DNA of 64,000 bases from Macrocystis pyrifera (GCA_031763025.1 JASSKH010000041.1:2294001-2358000); one strand, 5' to 3'; positions 45,532-57,190 are shown, counted from the first letter of the stretch. Numbers and translations: made by a program. Notes: generated by a model from the letters alone, not told the origin.

Positions 45532-45548
45532 GGGGGGGGGGGGGGGGG
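45532..45548 (+). repeat. poly-G run, 17 bases
   Basis: G homopolymer after (ATATAAC) repeats. Confidence 0.95.
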
Positions 45549-45771
45549 AAGAAGAAACAGAGCAACCGAGAAACGAACCGAAAATGATATCGATGATGTC
45601 GCGGCCACGGCAATAGTCAACCGAGCCCCTTGCAGTATTACGCATGTAGACAAATGCACGAAAGAAGACACCCTCATGATCAGACGGGGAAAGGACACAA
45701 AAAACAGTGTAATACAGGAATGATTTGCGACAATCAAAACGTGTACGAGCGCGGTTATGTGCAACTGACTG

Positions 45772-46271
45772 TGTGATATGAGTAGAGCACTCATGGGCTA
45801 TAGATATAGATAATACGTTGCAGTCTTGTAGCCTCACGAATACGAGAATAATCCAAAGAATGGGTTACCCGGCGGATATTCCGTTAGTTGAGAGTAACGT
45901 TCTCTTCGGAATGTTCCCTAGGGCGGAAAACCCGTTAGATGAGAGTAATGTTCCTTAACGCAGATAGGACCACGAAGTGAGATTTTCTTATATTAGCAGA
46001 AGAACGATCGGTAGCCATAGGAAAGTTCTGTAGGCGTACATCAGATAAGAGGAATTTAGGAGAGCTTGTGGCGTGGGGTGGGACGAGTATATCTGGGCGT
46101 CGAGTCCCGCCCCCCTACCTCTCACTTCTCTACCAGAGCACCTCCTCAGCTCTCGCCATCAATAAGAATATCTAAATCAGAAGAAGCGAAGCAGTGCTTT
46201 CCAGCTGCCAGAACCACCTGCGTCCTTTACCACTACCCTTACCACTACCCTAGAGCGGCATCCGCTTCACA
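45772..46271 (+). repeat. TRIM left LTR
   Basis: Starts TGTGATATGAG and ends GCTTCACA, i.e. TG...CA. About 500 bp, nearly identical to the right LTR. Confidence 0.9.
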
Positions 46272-46273
46272 TC

Positions 46274-46293
46274 TGGCGTCGACGGCGGGATTT
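46274..46293 (+). promoter_or_regulatory. primer-binding site of the TRIM element
   Basis: TGGCGTCGACGGCGGGATTT begins two bases after the left LTR. Its complement ends in CGACGCCA and has the AATCCC of a tRNA T-arm, as expected for a tRNA primer. Confidence 0.75.
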
Positions 46294-46456
46294 GTTTGGG
46301 TCTTATTACGAGGTGTGGGGGGATCTATAGCCTCATTTCTTTTGTTTCGAATAGCCGCATCTTCGACCACCTTTTTCCTGGCCGTTTGGGATGAACTTTG
46401 TCATCACCCTCCGACCATCTTGTTGTCTGCATATACGACTATTCAGGGTGGGCTAA

Positions 46457-46957
46457 TGTGATATGAGTAGAGCACTCATGGGCTATAGATATAGATAATA
46501 CGCTGCAGTCTTGTAGCCTCACGAATACGAGAATAATCCAAAGAATGGGTTAACCCGGCGGATATTCCGTTAGTTGAGAGTAACGTTCTCTTCGGAATGT
46601 TCCCTAGGGCGGAAAACCCGTTAGATGAGAGTAATGTTCCTTAACGCAGATAGGACCACGAAATGAGAAGTTCTTATATTAGCAGAAGAACGATCGGTAG
46701 CCATAGGAAAGTTCTGTAGGCGTACATCAGATAAGAGGAATTTAGGAGAGCTTGTGGCGTGGGGTGGGACGAATATATCTGGGCGTCGAGTCCCGCCCCC
46801 CTACCTCTCACTTCTCTACCAGAGCACCTCCTCAGCTCTCGCCATCAACAAGAAGATCTAAATCAGAAGAAGCGGAGCACTGCTTTCCAGCTGCCAGAAC
46901 CACCTGCGTCCCTTACCACTACCCTTACCACTACCCTAGAGCGGCATCCGCTTCACA
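46457..46957 (+). repeat. TRIM right LTR
   Basis: TGTGATATGAG...GCTTCACA; preceded by a purine-rich CAGGGTGGGC that may act as polypurine tract. Confidence 0.9.
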
Positions 46958-47019
46958 ACTGCGTATCGCCGCACCAAACCATCTGCATTTTGGTCAACCT
47001 CGTTCTCAACAGTCAACAG

Positions 47020-47385
47020 TTATGTGGACAACTACTGAATTGAAAATGCACCCGACTAGTTGTCCTAGACAACTACTCGTCGAAGAAAACTACGCAACTA
47101 GTTGTCCTGGATAACTACTTTTCGGAAAAGTTGCGCAACTAGTTGTCCTGGACAACTATTTTCAGAAAAGTTGCGCAAATAGTTGTCCTGGATAACTACT
47201 TTCGAGAAAAGTTGCGCAACTAGTTGTCCTGGATAACCACTTTTCAGAAAAGTTGCGCAACTAGTTGTCCTGGATAACTACTTTCGAAAAATGCTGCGCA
47301 ACTACTTGTCCTGGACAACTACTTTCTAAAATAGCTACGCAACTAGTTGTCCTGGACAACTGTTCGGTAGTTGCAGCCGTGCACA
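47020..47385. repeat. palindromic tandem array, right block
   Basis: About nine ~40 bp units of GCGCAACTAGTTGTCCTGGA followed by (C/T)AACTACTTTTC-GAAAA. Each can form two hairpins (GTTGTCC/GGACAAC and TTGCGCAA). Confidence 0.88.
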
Positions 47386-47599
47386 ACTATTAGTTGCAAT
47401 TGCCTATTGTAGTTGTACAGGGTGTGAAATGTTGCAGCAGGTCTTCTTGACGTACAAGTACGTGTTTGTTGGTGAATCTCACTATCATACACGTATGATC
47501 TGGGCCTCTTCTGCTCTTGATATATGAAAAACACGATGTGCACACACCTGTAAAATTGCAGAGGATGATTCAAAAGCGCAGAAGGTGATGTTGGTGTTT

Positions 47600-48165
47600 T
47601 CTGCAGGCAGGCTAGCGAGTGGCGCATTTGATCCTACAGCTCCTTGTTCCGTCTCAGACGGTCTACCAGGCAATACGATCACGAGAGCTGGATCCCAAAG
47701 CTCGCCCTGTGCACACGATGCCAAGAAAGATGGAAACAAAAGCTAAAACTGAACGCGAGCGCCACTCTACAACCTCCTGTTGTGTTAATTATTTCGACTC
47801 CCAGCGAAGCCGGTCCTTTCTGTTGAATATGACCAGGATCTTGATTGGGGGAGTTTGTCGGTCCTTGCGTGAATGTACCTCAAAAATGACCAAGGACGTA
47901 TGATCAGGACTATTTGGCATGTGTACGCATGATGAAAGCCGCGGGCGTGCAAGTGTAAGCTCCACGAAGCAATTAGGTGTGTTGTTGACAGCGGGTGGGG
48001 AGTGGGAGTCGGCATCTACAAATCCTGGCTTGTTTCATTTTGTTAGAGTCAAAAGCAGTGTATACGTCCCCGTTGACGGGCGCGAGTCGCGACGAAACGA
48101 TGCCTGCTCAAGCTTCGAGTCCAGCCGATGCATTAGACTGGTAGTATTATCGACGGTGGGAAGCC
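47600..48165. other. no gene assigned
   Basis: Two overlapping plus-strand frames (47619-47903 and 47644-47826) are open but match nothing I recognise. Confidence 0.35.
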
Positions 48166-48169
48166 GGCG

Positions 48170-49290
48170 TAACGTTTTTTTTTTTTAAGCGCCGCCGCGC
48201 CTGTATCATTTGGTTGGAGATCGGGGCGGTAGGACGCTTGCTCATCAGCCGCCAGAGCCCGTCTTTTTTCCTAATTTCGCCGCAGTCGTGCTTGTAACTT
48301 GATGATGGCGAGGGGGGGTGGTAGGACGCGATTTTGTCAGCCGCCAGAACCTGGTGTTGTGATGGACTAATTCTGCCGCGAAGCCGCGCTTGTAAATTGC
48401 GGGGGAGGAGAGGCTTGAGAGCGTTCTTCTCTCTGACTGAACAGAGTTGTTCTTTTTTGTACTCTTTTTTCAAGCGAACCCGCGCCTGCATTATTCGGTG
48501 GAGCTGGGGTTGGTTCATCGCTTGGTAATCAACCGCCTGAACCTGGCGTTATTGCAGAATAAGCATGGCGAGGAGCCACGTTTGTAATGTAGGGAAGAGG
48601 GGGGTGGTAGGGCGGTGTATTGTCAGCTGCCAAAAGCTGGTGTTGAGCTGGACTAATTTTGCCTGGAAGCCCCGCTTGTAAACTGGTGAAAGAGGAGGGG
48701 CGGGATAGCCTTTTTTTTCTCATTTTTTGCTTTTAGTTTCAAGCGAATCCGCGCCTGTCTTATTTGGTGGAGCGGCAGGGGTCGGTTATTCGCTTGTTCA
48801 TCAGCCGCCTGAGCCTGGCGTTATTGTAGAATAATCATTGCGAGACCGAACTTGTAATGTGGGGAAGAGAGTGGTAGGAGGACGCGACTTTGTCGGCCGT
48901 CAGAGCCTGGTCTTATTACGGACTATTTTCGCGGCGAATTCACGCCTGTATTATTTGTTAGGGCGGGGGGTGATCGGGCATCAGTTTGTCAGCGGCCATA
49001 GCCTGGTGTTATTATGGACTCATTTTCGCGAGAAGCCGCGCTTGTCATTTTGGTAGGAGAGGGGGAAAGGGGACGGAGGGGGCGACCTTAGATGCGGCCA
49101 GATGCTGGTGTTTTGTTGCTGTTTTTTTACTGACGTGAAGTCGCGCCTGCAGAAAGGTGGACACGAAACAAACGACAACGGCAGTGTTTTCTACCGGATA
49201 TATTTGATGCAGAGAAGCCGCGCTCGTACTTTGAACGCGCCGTTTCGCCTTGAATGCACAAGAAGCCGTGCCTACGCGAAAACAAGCATT
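48170..49290. repeat. two-level tandem repeat
   Basis: About eleven ~95 bp units with core CAGCCGCCAGAGCCTGGTGT and GCGAAGCCGCGCTTGTAAT. Every third unit carries TTTCAAGCGAATCCGCGCCT, giving a ~275 bp higher-order period. Confidence 0.8.
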
Positions 49291-51079
49291 CGAACTCTGC
49301 CTGCGCTCCTGAATCGATTCACGGAGACCCTACACCGCATTGACCGGCGGCGTTTTGGATGTGGCCAGGCAAACCGTAAGCCGAAGTCAATGGCACTACG
49401 TACAGCAAATGCATGGTACACCCCGATTGATGTACGCGTTTGTACCCCACCTGGACATGGATGGACTTCGCCAAATAGTTGTCCAGCAAACAGACGAACT
49501 TTCATGTCAATAGTGAATGGGAACAAGGCACCATAGTTCTCGTGCTCGCAGGAAGTTGAGCGCTGTCGAACCTATACAACAAACGAACGAATACGCCCAA
49601 ATTTCATCGTCAACCAAAATAATGTATAGGTGTGGGCTTCAAACACACGCCGTCATTTACGTTTTCACAAAATGTTACGGCTATAGTTTAATCCATGGTC
49701 ATTAGGTTGGCGAATATTTGTACTGGTCGTAAACGACTGCAACATCTCCCGGGAAAATAAAACAACAGTAGGATACCCATAACTGAAGTAAAGCGTATAC
49801 ACCAGGCAGAAACATGCTCGGGGAAAAAGGGCGCACACGTATACGCTGTAACGCTAGCAAAAAAAAAAAAAAACAGGAGGCATCGCATATAAACGAGGGA
49901 AAAGGTACCAATCAGAGGAGAAGAGGCAAACGCATGCAAAACAGAGATACATGGACTATCGCCAGCAGCAGGGAAGAGAGGGGGGGGAGGGTCGGCTAAA
50001 CCAAACACCGAGAAGCCAACCACTGCCATGACGCACGCGTACGACAAAAGCGAAACAAATGAAGGAAAACACGAAAGGCACACCCCCAAAAAAACAGGAA
50101 AAAGGGGACGGCGGCCAGCCATATACCGGTTAGAGCAAGGAGATGGGGTCCGGGCGGCCCTACGCTAGCTACGCACAGTTGGCCAGGAAAGACACACATC
50201 ACGACGATGATGGACAGATACATGCGTAAGTCCGTAGGAAGGAACCCCCCCCCGTCCCCTCCAGAACGGCGACGAAGCTTCAAACTAGCGAACCCCGCCG
50301 GACATAGATAAAAACGGAAAACAAGCACGCAGACCCGTCGTCGCTACCTTCGCAAAATGCGCGCCTGCACATGCATGATGCCCTTGGTACAAACAGAAAA
50401 AACATTGACGAAGGAAAGTCCAACATAGTGCTTCGCGCTTGTCATTGCTTCGTTGACTATAAACGCCAACAAAAATCAAAGATATCACAATTAGGCGACG
50501 ACCACGAAAAGGCCCGACGCGTGGGGCTCATTAACTGCATCGTAGAGCATAGCAACCCCAAGCAACATCGACGCCTCCACAAAGTATTACTTCGTCAACG
50601 AGTGGGGGGAGGCGGGGAGGGGGACGGGGGGGGCGGGGCGCAGCGCAGACCCCGGTAGCTCGACACGTGCTGCCCCTTAGCACGACGTCGCCAGCACAGC
50701 GAAACAAAAACAGCCTATTCCACACCATTCCGATAAGGTCTCGATACACTACGCTCTGAAAGGCCACTAAACACATATCAAACTCTGATGGAGAGTCCTA
50801 CCACCCAATCGAGCGTTTCTTCTAGAAGTCCTTCATACGACAAGACAAAGTGAACCACTCGACACACCGATGTTTGTATTCAACTCCGAGTGGGAATCCC
50901 TCCTGTTTCCTCGATCCCTACCCGCCTCCTCTCACGCACACACACTTCCCCCCAATCCCCGATCACCACCCCCATTGCCTAGCCGGGGACCGTCTACTCG
51001 ACTTGCTCACTCCCTAACAGGCTACGTAGTTGTTCGGGCGGTGTTGTGATCTGGGTGCCACGGCTTGGCTGCCTCAGCT
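49291..51079. other. no gene seen
   Basis: Some open frames on both strands without recognisable motifs. Contains a poly-A run (49860-49873) and GGGG-rich stretches near 50610. Confidence 0.45.
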
Positions 51080-54000
51080 TCATTCAAAGAAATGCCCCCG
51101 CGACAGTTTCGCCACCTCTCGACGGGATCGGTTCCCCGACAGGGCAGGGTGGCCTTTCCCGGTAGCATCTTCTTCTTCCACACGGATTCCACCGACCGTT
51201 TCGCCTTGCAAGAAATTGTGCAGGCGCAAGAGGGCGGAGATGACGTCCGGGTGACCAACCAGCGACACCTTGAGAGGCCGCCATCGAATCCCCCACGTGG
51301 ACACGAGGATATCAAACGACCGTTCGATATTCACTCGCAACTGGCTGAGGTGGAAGTTGAAGGGGTCTTCACTCGGAGGCAGGTTTCTCCCCGGCTACGG
51401 CGTCAGCAGTTGTTCGCTGATCGGGTATGCCCGGTCGCCGACTATGTGGTAGCCTGGAGGTAAGCCACAGCCTTGGGAGAGCGACGAACGCGCCCAAGAC
51501 ACCCACCCGTTTGTCGAACCGGTAGGTATTATTGACATGCCGCAAAACCGATAGCAGGCGCCGCACGACGCCTGTACGTTGATGTCGTTGTTCGACTCGC
51601 TGCCTGAGTAGCGCGAGAGCACGTTTGGAGTTCCCACCGAGGTGGGCGCTATGCTCTTGATGGACAGGCCATCTGCGGGGGTCACGACATGGTCGAATAC
51701 GCCATTGTCGCTTTTTGTCTGGCGTGCATAAGAACGAACGCGTGTGACACGCGAGCACGCGAAAGAAAGGTGGTTGTACCGAGGAAAAATACGGTTGTTC
51801 GTTCTGAATTAAAAAAGGGATCTCAACTTTTTACGGTCACCTACTACAATAATTACAAGCCCGAGGGGTTGCTATGGGGTTATAACTTCGTGCTGTCGCC
51901 AACCGAGAGTCACAAGCATTGCTGTCGCCACCAGCGTGTTGTTGCCGCCACCAGCAAGCTAAGCATATGCAGGCGCGACTTCGAGACGTGCGTTGCGTGT
52001 ACAAGATTCGTTTCGGCTGTCGAGTGTACACTTAGCAGGTTGTTATTGTCGGACAAAGGAGGTCTTTTGGGCGGCGACATACGGACGAGGGCGACGAAAC
52101 CGTTTACAGAGAGAGGCACACGAAGCGCTGTCCTACTTCACGGTAACCAGAAAAAGTCACGCACCTGGAATCCATCTGCGTTCTTTCGGCATTCTGCCGG
52201 CGCTTGAGGCAAGAAGATAGGCCCGATTTCGTCCGCCCTGTTGACGGCGTCGATCGCTTGCCACAGTACATAAATATTATACCATGGCACGCCCCAATCC
52301 AAACGCACGGAGACGTCGCAGTAGGAAGCTCCGGCCAGGACCCGAAGGGGCACGCCAGTGCGTGTTTCGACCGATTTCGCACCGGCGGCAGAACGCACAG
52401 ATGCACGGGGCGGCAACACGCGCAACACGCACAAGAAATAGTGTTCAGAAGTTATTTGATGTCAGCAACTACTTGCTTTCGAAACTGTTTGTTCAAACCC
52501 GTACAAACGGCGGTCGATAAATTCGGTATACCTAATTCGTCTGAAGTGAGCGAACGCGGAAGGCTGAACTATTCTCGTTCACACGCAATGCTGTGTACCC
52601 CCACAGCGCTTCATGCTTGCCTATCGAACCACCAGTAGTACGACCGTGCGACGCAAGAAAGCGTTGCGTGAGATACCCTGCAGATGCAGTTGTGTGCAGA
52701 GAGTATGTGAGTGCCCACGATTGATGAAGCAAAGGGCGAAGCTTTGATGTACCAGGAGATGCCACTCGTACTTTTTTCCGCCTACCAGGTGCCTGGCGCA
52801 TTTGTTTTACTACCAGAAACGACAAAATCAGAGGAGCATAAGCACCGATCAACCGCCGCACGATCCAACATGAATCTATTAAAGGGACGGAGCTTGGAAG
52901 GCAGCACTTGGTCACCGGCTGCCGGGCTATGACCGACCGACCGGACGATCGACCGAGACAGCGGCAGACTGCGAGATCCACGAAGCAGGCGGACGACCCA
53001 AACAAATACCGACCGACCCTAAAAGCGACCCTGGGCGGTCAGGCGGTCGACAAAAAAACATGACCGATCGACGTCGCTCGCTGTTGTGCCGGCCTAACCA
53101 CTGCTTGTCGGTGTTGTTGTTAACTATTGTTGCTGCTGTTGAGCTGTGAGCCACGTGATGTCGGTCGAACGAACGTCGGCGCCGTGGCGCGATCAACGAT
53201 AAAAGCCACGAGGGGATAAAACGATCGGCAGTCGACCCAGCGACGGCAATGGTAAGCATGACGGGTCGAGCAAACTACCGCTGTGTGTACGTGCTCTACA
53301 GGTCGCTGTGTACCTGGTAACTCGTTGGGTGTTGGTCTTGTCAAATCCGCCACAACCTTGTATACTATGTGCATATTTTGGTTCGACGCTAACATTGACG
53401 GAACATAATTGTTCAGAGAAAGGCAGCCAGACGATGGACGCCAATCTCTGACAAACACAGGTAATCAGTACGGAAAAAAAAAAAAAAAACGGTAAGGTGC
53501 AGGACCACCTGTACGAGTGCGTGAGCGTTTTAATACTGCTCGTAGTACGTACAGCAGTGTATCATACGTTGATGTCGTGATACCTGGAAACGCAACCGCA
53601 ACTTCATAAAAAAAGCGCAACAACGTTTCCATGCCGACAATGAACTCTTATCGTAGGACTGCTGTGTCCGCGGCACCCGTGCGGTATCCGACCGCGAGGA
53701 CACGCGAAAAAAAACCGGTCAGACATTGGTGGTTGGTGGTACGTAAGGCATTACATGTGTCGCACCAGGTATGATATGAACAAGTACGCGGCAAGTACAG
53801 ACGTGAGGTGCGAGAATCTTGAAAAATATACATATCCTCGACGATAGCATACTGCGACGGTATGTACTCGTACGTACAGCAAAGTGCCACGTCCACGCGC
53901 TACTCTAGCTTGACGATCTACCATCATAGTACCGTAAGAGTGGGAAGCAGGCGCCTTTTCAGGCAGATACTTATGCCAAGCCATAGTGCTCGTTTCGTCG

Positions 54001-54221
54001 GAAAAGCGGAAGACGAAGCTCAACTACAGCAGTTTGTCGAAAGAGCTCTCCTCCATCCGATACAACTGTCTAAAGAACTCGCGGTGGCGAAGGTCCTCCG
54101 GGTGCTTATCCCAGTTGAGGCGCGGGGGGTCGTGGCGCACCCGTACGTCGGGGGCGCCCTGGTGAGCGACGGCTGAAGCGACGGCACCCACCACTACGAG
54201 TATGGTGGTGGTTGCTCTCAT
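51080..54221 (-). pseudogene. PIF/Harbinger (HARBI1-like) transposase, decayed
   Basis: Three coding blocks. 54024-54221 starts MRATTTILVVVGAVASAVAH and includes REFFRQLYRMEESSFDKLL. 52165-about 52435 contains RVLAGASYCDV, YVLWQAIDAVN and PAECRKNADGFQ, ending at CAG|GTGCGT (phase 0). 51080-51718 starts after CGCCAG| in phase 0 with TKSDNGVFDHVVTPADGLSI and contains NVLSRYSG, NVQAS, PPGYHIVGDRAYPISEQLL and, later, QLRVNIERSFDILV and LLRLHNFLQ. The first Asp (ADGL) and the GDRAY motif are present, but the usual Asp after GST(N/H) is Gly (GSTNGWVSW). A TAG stop interrupts the last block at 51395-51397. Two defects in conserved positions argue for an inactive copy. Terminal inverted repeats were not located. 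Confidence 0.8.
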
Positions 54222-54561
54222 CAGGTTGCCTCGGTGGTCTACGTCGGTGCGCCTCCGTTGACGCGCAGAAGAGAGCCCCAGAATACTGTGCGCTTTCCGC
54301 GGTCGGCCATGACCTGTGGAGGACCCTAGGGACAACCCTAGCCAGCCTTGTTTGCTCGTGAGGGGTAGCACGGCAAGCACGGTGGAGCTGCCCGATCCTC
54401 GTCACCCTTGTACCTAAAAAACTACGAAAATCAGGGAATACCTAAAACCTTCGATGTGTTTTTTTGGGGGGTTGAGTTATCCGGCTTTTTTCTCGAAAAA
54501 AAATCGGCAAATACCGAAATTTCGGGGAAAATCCAGGGAAAAACTATTAAACACTCCTCGT
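54222..54561. other. no gene seen
   Basis: Upstream of the Harbinger remnant; A- and T-rich at its right end. Confidence 0.5.
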
Positions 54562-54650
54562 TAAGGGCCCATCTTATCGAGGACTTTTGGTTCTTGCAAT
54601 TTTATTTTTTTATTTTTTCCAATTTAGTTTGCATCTGATTGGCCGAAGAG
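54562..54650 (-). repeat. M3 single copy, diverged
   Basis: AAGGGCCCATCTTATCGAGG, then TTTTTTATTTTTTCCAATTT and GCATCTGATTGGCCGAA. Confidence 0.75.
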
Positions 54651-55365
54651 TGAATGACCAGGCAGGATTCGAAGGGACATATTAGAAAAAAAAAATTGAG
54701 TGAAAAGTCTTTGGGACTTTTTTCGTGTGACTTTTTCGATTTCAATTTCGAATTTGGGAGTTGATCAGCCTTGATGTAGCATGTTCATGGTGGGTCAACA
54801 CCCCCGCTGGAGTCTGGGGTGATTCTTGGCCGCTTCGGTGACCACGATCGAGGCGATAAAACCCGAGCCTCAACGATAGGCGACCGGAGCAATAGCTGCG
54901 CCCACGGCCACAGACCATGGCGCATTGTACCCCGGCGGTGGCGCCTCAAAAGAAATCATGGCGGCCGCAAGCCCAATTTTTCGGCCTGCTCGATCGGCCA
55001 ACCATCACGAAAAACGAGCAAACGAGCAAAAAACAGAGGATACGCTCGAGACTTCGATAGCTGCACCACCGTTGCTGTTCCGCACGTGGCGCTTGAGGGC
55101 TCCCTCCGCCCACCCAAGACATCCTGAGAGTGATAGCTTCCTATCCTGGGCCACCAAAAAGAAAAAATGCTGGCGCCCGCGCGCACGCGACAACGCAAAC
55201 CTTCGCTCTCGTCTACGTTCGTCGATGTTTGTCGGCTGGGCGTTGTGTGACGCGGTGCGTTATTCCAGGTTGTTCCGATATCCTTTTCGTTTGACAATGA
55301 ATGCACCGTTTCCCGATAGGATACAAACACGTGTTTTTTCGAAATCAAATTAAAATTCATTGGAA
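54651..55365. other. no gene seen
   Basis: Open frames at 54819-55353 have no recognisable motif. The flanks are M3 repeat pieces, so this stretch may be an insertion between two M3 halves. Confidence 0.4.
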
Positions 55366-55425
55366 TTGAAACTTTGTTTCCAAATAACGAAATTTAGTGT
55401 TCCCCGTTAAGATGGGCTCTAAGAC
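55366..55425 (-). repeat. M3 end fragment
   Basis: AACGAAATTTAGTGTTCCCC and GTTAAGATGGGCTCTAAG form the single-copy end of the family. Confidence 0.8.
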
Positions 55426-55489
55426 CGATCCTTAAAGTCAGCTATGTTTTAACAATTTTGTCGAAGCTGGATCAAGGGCTGTACAGCCC

Positions 55490-55620
55490 TCATGGAACGT
55501 GCGAGCAGCAGCATTAGCAGTGGTTCAGCCGCTTCCTCCTAGAGCGCAGGCAAGAATTCACAACATTCTCCCGGTACCGGCCAAACCGCTGTCACCGCTG
55601 GCCCCACCCGAAACCTCAAA
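55490..55620. repeat. dispersed repeat shared with 56375-56535
   Basis: GGTTCAGCCGCTTCCTCCTAGAGCGCAGG and CTCCCGGTACCGGCCAAACC match GATTCAGTCGCTTTTTTCAA-GAGCGTAGG and CTCCCGGTACGGGTCAAACC downstream, in direct orientation. Confidence 0.7.
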
Positions 55621-56159
55621 TCGTTAAACGGATAGAGAACGATCCCGACAACCGTTTTTTAACATTTGAAGCGAAAAGAAAACAAGATCAATTCCGATAA
55701 TCGTATTTTTTTGAACGAATATAAAACAGAGGACGTTTCGATCATCGCGGTCCACCTGGCTTGCAACTTACCCAATAGCAAGCCCGGAGACTGAGAGGGT
55801 GGAAGGCCAGCCAGCAGTTTTCCAGACGCCTCGGCCAGCGACAAGAGCAGGGGGGTATTACCACCCCGCAGGTGGGCAGGAGCTTCGAAGCTCGTCGTTG
55901 TAGTGCCGCTGCCCTCTCTTGAACTCCTGTGTCCTTCTCGAGGTGTGATATCTGCGGGACACCCAAGCCGTGCCCGCTGCCGCTGCAACAATCATCAGGC
56001 GGCAAGCTACACTGGTCCAACGAACTCCTCTCGTCTCGGAGAAAGTCGTCGTCGCCGTCACTACCTCCGCCGCCACAGCGGCAGCAGCAGCAGCGTGTGG
56101 ACGGTCTGTCGACGAGTCAACTCCCAACGGCGGTCTTCGAAGACTACACGAAGCGACAG

Positions 56160-56365
56160 TAGAGACTACCAACACCGACGAGACAGAACAAACGGAGGAA
56201 GCCGTCCCCCAGCCGTAACGATGGGTCGGCGGCATCGGAGGTGCCTTCAGCGAGCGAGGGTCCAAGATCTTGGGCTTCCTTGAAGGTAAGGTCACCAGCA
56301 GCGGCGTCGGCAGCAACGGCGGCAACCGCAAAGGCGTCGACAATGGCGAGCGGTGACGGATAGCA
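56160..56365 (-). repeat. inverted duplication, arm 1 (coding-like)
   Basis: On the minus strand it reads AFAVAAVAADAAAGDL and later DPSLRLGDGFLRLF. The plus-strand copy at 56995-57190 is clearly related (AFAVAAVAADTATNDF). Function unknown. Confidence 0.65.
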
Positions 56366-56394
56366 TATTCAGTCAACGGGCGAGAAGCAGCAGC

Positions 56395-56435
56395 ACCAGC
56401 ACCAGCACCAGCACCACCACCAGCACCAGCGGCAG
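56395..56435. repeat. CAGCAC/CACCAG simple repeat
   Basis: AGCACCAGCACCAGCACCAG and relatives next to the 56.4 kb dispersed repeat. Confidence 0.85.
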
Positions 56436-56535
56436 TGATTCAGTCGCTTTTTTCAAGAGCGTAGGCAAGGGTCCAAAATATATCTCCCGGTACGGGTCAA
56501 ACCGCCGTTGCCGCTAAGCCGGCCCGGAACCTGTA

Positions 56536-56589
56536 GTAGATGTGAACCATAACCACTGACCTGCAGTCAGCGGTTATGGTGCACATCTA
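56536..56589. repeat. strong hairpin, ~24 bp stem
   Basis: TAGATGTGAACCATAACCAC and GTGGTTATGG-type partner (GCGGTTATGGTGCACATCTA) pair at about 22 of 24 positions around a CTGCA loop. Confidence 0.8.
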
Positions 56590-56994
56590 ACAGAAGCACA
56601 ACCCCAGGTCCGGGGCTAACAACCTCAATTCTGGAAGGTGTTCTCCCCACCGGGACGGGGACGGTGCCCTCTCGCCCACCCTATACGAGCTAGTCTCCGG
56701 GCTTGACGCGGGTACATTGCAAGCCAGCCGGGAAAAGACCACGAAAATCGGCTTTTCGTATAGAGCGAAAAAAAAAACGCCGTATGATGCGTTTCGGTTT
56801 TCGTGGCCTTTCTCCGTCTGGCTTTCAACTTACCCACAGACAAAACAGGAGGGTGCGGTCCGTGGAACGAGAAGACCTTCCAGGCTTGAGGCTTCGGGTA
56901 TGCCAAGCAGCAAACGGTGATTTGACTCGCACCGGGATTTTGAATCCTCCGCTGCTGCTGTTGCTGTGCTAATGATCCTCGTAAGTTTCATAGC

Positions 56995-57190
56995 CTATCC
57001 GTCACCGCCCGCCTTCGCTAATGCCTTCGCCGTTGCCGCCGTTGCTGCCGACACCGCTACCAACGACTTTGTCGACAAGGAAACCCTAGATATTTGGACT
57101 CTAGCTCGCTCAAGGCACCGCCGGCCAGCACCCCGTTGCGGCTGGGGGGAGGCTTCCTCCAACCGTCCTGCCTAATCGGGGGGGGGTGTC
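56995..57190 (+). repeat. inverted duplication, arm 2
   Basis: Shares TTGCCGCCGTTGCTGCCGAC and CGGCTGGGGG-A-GGCTTCCTCC with arm 1 but has lost its frame. Confidence 0.65.

Larger units (their letters stand above)
45768..46961 (+). mobile_element. TRIM-type miniature LTR retrotransposon
   Basis: A complete non-coding LTR element: two ~500 bp LTRs around a 185 bp interior, bounded by the 4-bp duplication ACTG (45768-45771 and 46958-46961). It has no protease, integrase or reverse transcriptase and must have moved in trans. The few LTR differences suggest recent insertion. Confidence 0.9.

Noticed and set aside
47020..47385. Regularly spaced repeats resembling a CRISPR array
   Set aside because: Units are palindromic and tandem with no variable spacers, and the DNA is eukaryotic.
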